Source: Rhipicephalus microplus
Taxonomy: Eukaryota > Arthropoda > Arachnida > Ixodida > Ixodidae
NCBI RefSeq assembly: GCF_043290135.1
Contig: NC_134705.1
Location: forward strand, 95,559,239 to 95,623,238
DNA: 64,000 bases
Direction of reading: 5' to 3'
Shown here: piece by piece, positions 56,945 to 64,000 of the stretch
How positions within the stretch are numbered: the first letter of the stretch is position 1
Layout: every line of letters begins with the position of its first letter
The notes under the pieces: generated by a model
What the model was told of the DNA's origin: nothing
The model's database searches: none
What the model saw: the letters and a program-made list of their open reading frames with translations, nothing else
Translations under genes and position numbers: made by a program

Positions 56945-58010
56945 TAAGAGTGCAAACCTTTGGGCAAGTCGGTGGTTCATTATACTGACGACAGTGCAAG
57001 AAGGGACAACGAACCAGGACAACGGACTACAAAGACAAGGAACTTGTCTGTGTTTCTTTTTAGTCTATTGAAGCGTCTGGCACTGTTGTCTATATAATTC
57101 GTAGGGCAGTATGCATTCACCTTACCTGCGTCAAAGCATGCGCAAAAGCATGCGTGCATGAAAAATCATGAAAGAATACGCAGGGAATAGGAACGTGACG
57201 CAAAAAGAAGTACGGACGTAAAAACGAATGAAGCTCCGTAGACGCGGACAGAAGCCCTCTTTTCTACAGTAGCAATTTTGGGAGAGGAACAGAAGGAGGC
57301 GAGGAGAGATTCAGAAAGCGAAGCGAATTTGTTATAACCAGTAACGTTTACCCACATGTGGGTTCCGTAAAGGGAAGCCTCATTTCTACCTTTTGACAGC
57401 AGCGCAGGCGGCTTCGCGATGTCTCTGACTCGCGTGCGTAGGTTTATTCTATCGCTCTCCAGAAGTGAAAATCAACGCACATTCTCGCAACGCGCGTCGA
57501 GACGGCTGGCCTCCTTTATTTCTTTTATTACATTGCCTGTAGTTTATTCCTAAACGCAGATTTTAGAAACGTGTGGTTCGTCATAGGTTTCAGTGGGGGC
57601 GATGGATTAAACGCGGAGCTAGTGTATGCAGATTTCCTTCTTTCGCAGAAGCCGCGTCAGGTGGCTAGGTCTGCTATGAATCGGTCTGCGGTTCTTTGAA
57701 TGAATGAATGAACGTCTGCAGAAATTATTCAGAGTATTTCTAAGAAGTTCAGGAATTCTAGTCTTAGAGCCGGAAAGCAGATGTTTCATTTTAGCACCCG
57801 GTTATTAAGGAACTAAGTAGTTATTCGGTGCACTTCAGCTATATGTATTTCTTTGCAGTGACAAAATAAAAAAAAAATGGCGAAAGTGTGTGCCTCAATT
57901 TTATTTGCAAGGTGCTTCATTTTCGTCTTTTACATATTTAGCCTAATCAAGTCGACGAATGTACACTGACAGTTCTGATGCCATGCCCCAGTTGGACAAA
58001 GCAGTTTAGA
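56945..58010. repeat. Unidentified 1.06-kb repeat, copy 2
   Basis: TAAGAGTGCAAACCTTTGGG to GCCCCAGTTGGACAAAGCAG; collinear with 42868-43922. The flanks differ on both sides (left TTTTTTTATACT, right TTTAGAAATG), so these positions mark the true unit ends. Confidence 0.75.
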
Positions 58011-60363
<2,353 letters not shown>

Positions 60364-60440
60364 TCTTTTGGTGGAGGTGCGGGGTCTTCACACAACCCGG
60401 CTCTGGAACTCCGCGGTGGACGCCAGCTTTGTCCAGCCGC

Positions 60441-61700
60441 GATGCCTGAAACTGGCACTCAGGCCTCGCCATCCGTGCCGGCTCCATCACCTGTGATTTC
60501 CCCCATCTTCTCGACCCTGGCACGTTTTCTGGGACGGACAGTACGGACGTCGACGAATGGCTCGCATTATTCGAGCGCGTCAGCAAGCACTACAGGTGGG
60601 GCGAAACGCTTATGCTGGCAAATATTCTATTCTACCTACGGGGTACGGCGCGTGCCTGGTACGAGACGCATGAAGAAGAAATAACCAGCTGGGACACATG
60701 CAAACAAAAGCTTCGCGATTTGTTCGGTCAGTCAGTTGCTCGTCAGATGTCAGCCAGGCAGGAACTCGCGTCGCGTGTTCAATCATCGACGGAGTCGTAC
60801 GTCAAGTACATCCAAGACGTACTGGCACTGTGCCGGAAGACTGACAAAAACATGTCCAAGGCGGACAAGATCAGCAACGTGTTGAAAGGCATTGCTGATG
60901 ATGCTTTCAACATACTAATGTGCAAGAACTGCACCACTGTCGACTCCATCATATCTGAATGCCGACGATTTGAACAAGCTAAAAGCAGGCGAACAACCCA
61001 CCACATCACGAGACTACCAAACACTGCTGCGACTTCATCTTGCAGGATTCTGCAGCGCCCCATTCACTTGCGCCTACTGCCAATATCGCAAGGATTGTTC
61101 GCCAGGAGCTGGAAGCCATGGCACCCGCTTCCTATCAGCCCCCTGCGCAAGACAATTGGGCAACAGTCTCGTTTATTCAAGCGGTCGTACGTCAGGAGTT
61201 TGCTAACCTGGGCGTCCAGGTTCCCCAGCCCACCATATTTATGCCGCAGCCCATGAGCACTCCCGCCCACAATGCTGACCACCACTCTGTTCTACTTGTC
61301 GCTGCGGCGGCTTCGAATCCTCGGTTTTCACCATGCTACAGAAATCCATCTGAATGGCGCACGCACGATGATCGACCAATCTGCTTTTCTTACTCTTGAG
61401 TTGGGCACATCTCCCACCATCGCCGCAACAGGTGGTATTTCCGGCCAAGCTTTCCTAATGTCGACCGCCGTCAGGAACGTGGACACTATTCGCAACCCGG
61501 TTATCCAGATGACCACATTCAGTGCCCTTCAGCTCGTCGTTCATCTCCACGCTCCGAACCGTCCTACGCTGACGTCGTCACCGAAAGAACCTGGTCTAGC
61601 CTTTCGCCGTCACCTCAGGGTCAGCCGTCACGCTTCCCTCAATGCCGCCGCTCTCCGTCACCGGCTTATTCTGGCCATTCCCCGGGAAACTGACGAGTGA
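60441..61700 (+). pseudogene. gag: Gypsy Gag, frameshifted
   Basis: ATG 60441 (MPETGTQASPSVPAPSPVIS). A missing base near 60500, relative to the copy at 22390-22420, shifts the frame. The capsid continues in the frame of 60612 (RWGETLMLANILFYLRGTAR, EEEITSWDTCKQKLRDLFGQ, YIQDVLALCRKTDKNMSKAD). Near 61030 it shifts again to the frame of 61040 (IARIVRQELEAMAP, SFIQAVVRQEFANLGVQVPQ). The knuckle is degraded: RPICFSYS, a stop at 61397-61399, then VGHISHHRR. The Ser/Pro/Arg-rich tail runs to about 61690. The native protein would be the capsid and nucleocapsid. Confidence 0.8.
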
Positions 61701-64000
61701 AGCTCCTGGAGGTGGCGCTGCGTTGACAACGTGGAACGAAAACCCTCAACCGGCTACAAATTCAAGATGCAAATTACTTCGGGTGTTCGTTGATGGCCAC
61801 GCCGTTACTGCTCTAATTGACACTGGTGCCCAAGTATCTGTTATGAGTTCTACACGTCGCTCTCACCTGAATAAGGTTCTCACACCGGCTATGTTCTCAA
61901 TTGTTCGAGTTGCCAACGGAAGTCGAACATCGGTGCTTGGTATGTTCACTGCCTGCGTTACTGTTGCTGGCCACCACACTACCATTCTATTCGCAGTCCT
62001 CGATGCTTGCCCAAACAACGTCATCCTCGTAATTGACTTCTTAACCGCCCACTCCGCCCTCATCGATTCTTCTACCGGTATCTTACGGCTCGAATCGGTT
62101 TTGTGATCCGATTTCACTCCTCCAAGTCGCACTCGGCTACGATCCGTAGGTGCCCTACGGCTACCACCCCAGGCTGCCATGCACATTCCTCTGTCGCCCT
62201 TCCCGTCCGTTCCTGATGGAGACTATTTGGTGGCTCCCCTCATTGATTTGACCCTTACGCACCACATAGCACTACCACATACTATAGTGGTTGTTGCTAA
62301 CAACACGGTGCTACTTCCAGTTCTGAACTTCTCTACGTCGACCCAAGTTCCTCCCCAAGGGATCAATTTAGCCGATCTTTCCACCCTTGATGAATGTTCG
62401 ATTTGTTCTTTTACCCCTGACACTAAGACATGTCATCACGTCGCAATATAAGGCGTTCCTCGACAAAACGATATCCAGCGACCTCTTACCTTCTCAAGTT
62501 GCAGCGCTCTGGGGTGTGCTATTTTCTTACCTGGATATCTTTGACGTTGATGACTGTCCCCTGGGCCGCACAAGTGCCGTAACCCACCGCCTCGACACCG
62601 GCGACGCCAGTCCACTCCACAAACGCCCTTATCACGTGTCACATGCTGAGTGCCAAGTTATACAGACGGAGGTCGAGAAATTGCTGCGTAAAGACGTCAT
62701 TGAGCCTTCATCGAGTCCTTGGGCCTCCCCTGTGGTCTTAGTTAAAAAGAAGGACAACACCTGGCGCTTTTGCGTCGACTATCGCCACCTGGATCGGATC
62801 ACCAAGAAGGACGTTTATCCTTTACCCCGAATCGATGATGCGCTCGACTGCCTCCACGGCGCCAACTATTTCTCGTCCCTTGACCTTCGATCCGGATACT
62901 GGCAAATTTCGGTCGACGACCGCGACCGCGAGAAGACAGAATTCATCACACCCGGTGACCTTTACCAATTCAAGGTCATGCCTTTTGGGTTGTGCAATGC
63001 CTTGGCTACTTTTGAACGTATGATGGACTCTCTTCTTCGCGGTTTCAAATGGTCGACCTGGCTTTGCTATCTGGATGATGTAATCGTTTTCTCGCCCTCC
63101 TTCGAAAGCCACCTGTCTCGTCTCTTGGCAATTCTTGATGTTTTTCGTTGCGCTGGTCTCCAACTGAATTCGTCGAAATGCTCATTCGGACGCCGGTAGA
63201 ATAAACTACTCGGCCACCTTGTTGACGCCACTGGTGTTAAATCCGACCTTGACAAAGTCCGTGCAGTACGAGAATTCCCGGTACCGCGTTCCGCACAAGA
63301 AGTTCGCAGGTTTATTTGGTTCTGCTCATACTTCCGCCGCTTTGTCTTCAACTTCGCGGATATTGCTACGCCCCTCACGGATCTCATCAAAACGAATGTG
63401 GCCTTTTCTTGGGGAAGCGACCAATAACATTCCTTCGTGTCGCTAATTACCGCCCTCACATCACCACCTGTGTTGACTCATTTTGATCAAGCGGCTCGAA
63501 CAGAGCTTCGCACCAATGCAAGCCGCCATACTCGCTCAGATACAGAATGGCACGAACCGTGTGATAGCCTACGCTAGCCCCCTTTTGTCGCAAGCAGAAC
63601 AAAATTATTCCATCACTGAGCGGGAATGCTTAGCCCTCGTTTGGGCTATTGCGAAATTCCGTCCGTACTGACCCGTATGGACGTCCGTTCGCCGTAATTC
63701 CGGACCATCATGCGCTTTGCTGGCTGTCGACGCTTAAGGACCCTACAGGAAGACTCAGCCGATGGGCACTTCGACTACAAGAGTACACGTTCTCGGTTGT
63801 TTACAAATCTGGAAAACTGTACAGCAATGCTGACTGCTTATCCCCGCACCCCGTTGATCCACCTAGCTCCACTGATTTGGAATCCGATGCCTGCGTTTTA
63901 GCCATCACTGACTTTCTGAACGTGGCTGACGGACAGCGCCGAGATCCATCGCTGCTCACCAGCATTGACCGCTTTCAATCGCGTTATGCTGACCCTTCTC
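61700..64000 (+). pseudogene. pol: Gypsy Pol (protease, RT, RNase H), broken, cut by window end
   Basis: Protease: VTALIDTGAQVSVMSS near 61806 and NNVILVIDFL. A stop TGA at 62104-62106 and a frame change near 62440 separate it from RT (62440-63199): [31 protein letters not shown] (motif A), VMPFGLCNALATF and CYLDDVIVFSPS (catalytic YLDD, about 63067). A TAG follows at 63197-63199. Then come the RT connection ([24 protein letters not shown]), TAA near 63424, and RNase H with damage at the first Asp region (ELRTNAS, usually TDAS) and a frame change near 63520, then [20 protein letters not shown] and TGA 63669-63671. The tail (CWLSTLKDPTGRLSRWALRL) runs to the window edge. Confidence 0.83.

Overview
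This is a eukaryotic repeat-dense intergenic window, most likely from an ixodid (hard) tick. The basis is recognition, not a search: I-like LINEs with a C-terminal RNase H and an AATAAA-(CATTC) tail, RTE, Penelope, Ty3/gypsy and BEL/Pao families, tRNA-derived SINE pieces and many long (TA)n/(CA)n runs. I found no convincing host gene. Almost every coding-looking stretch belongs to a transposable element, and no bacterial or phage feature is present.

Layout. (1) 1-10,870: an I-like LINE (entering from the left edge, ending near 9,303) is split by an apparently intact BEL/Pao LTR retrotransposon (2,400-8,174) with identical-looking 172-bp LTRs and a 5-bp target duplication TACAT. The LINE in turn abuts a decayed gypsy integrase at its 3' end. 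(2) 10,870-23,105: two copies of a short-LTR, gag-only element (11,016-12,782 and 18,371-23,012) bordered by (TA)n/(CA)n tracts. A 5.15-kb gypsy (12,791-17,941) is inserted at the end of the first copy. An internally deleted gypsy on the minus strand (20,160-22,718, ATAT duplication) sits inside the second copy. A near-perfect hairpin with a pol III B-box lies between the copies. (3) 23,106-35,950: mostly unassigned sequence with a degenerate tetranucleotide tract, a (TA)n block, a minus-strand LINE 3' fragment (31,020-31,640) and a possible LTR/PBS remnant.

(4) 35,950-51,080: a nested block. A repeat built of about 147-bp monomers carries a minus-strand two-ORF I-like LINE (36,849-42,135, about 15-bp target duplication). 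The LINE 5' end plus its flank is duplicated at 43,925-51,080. The second copy is interrupted by an RTE-like LINE (44,751-50,876) with two about 541-bp tandem 5' units and a tRNA-like segment upstream of its ORF. That LINE is itself interrupted by a 5'-truncated Penelope-like element (48,167-49,894) with 167-bp inverted arms and a 13-bp target duplication. (5) 51,080-60,187: unassigned sequence, a tRNA-Val-like SINE beside a (TA)n tract, the second copy of a 1.06-kb unidentified repeat (56,945-58,010) and a (CA)n(TA)n block. (6) 60,188-64,000: the left end of a decayed gypsy of the same family as the deleted copy at 20,160, running off the window.

Functionally, the BEL Gag-Pol is the only full-length element with an uninterrupted reading frame and complete RT and integrase catalytic residues. 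The I-like LINE ORF1 and the Penelope RT/GIY-YIG fragment are open but sit in dead elements. The items most worth following are the gag-only short-LTR family with an inverted LTR, the RTE with tandem 5' units and tRNA-like leader, the young BEL copy, the Penelope inverted-arm structure and the B-box hairpin.
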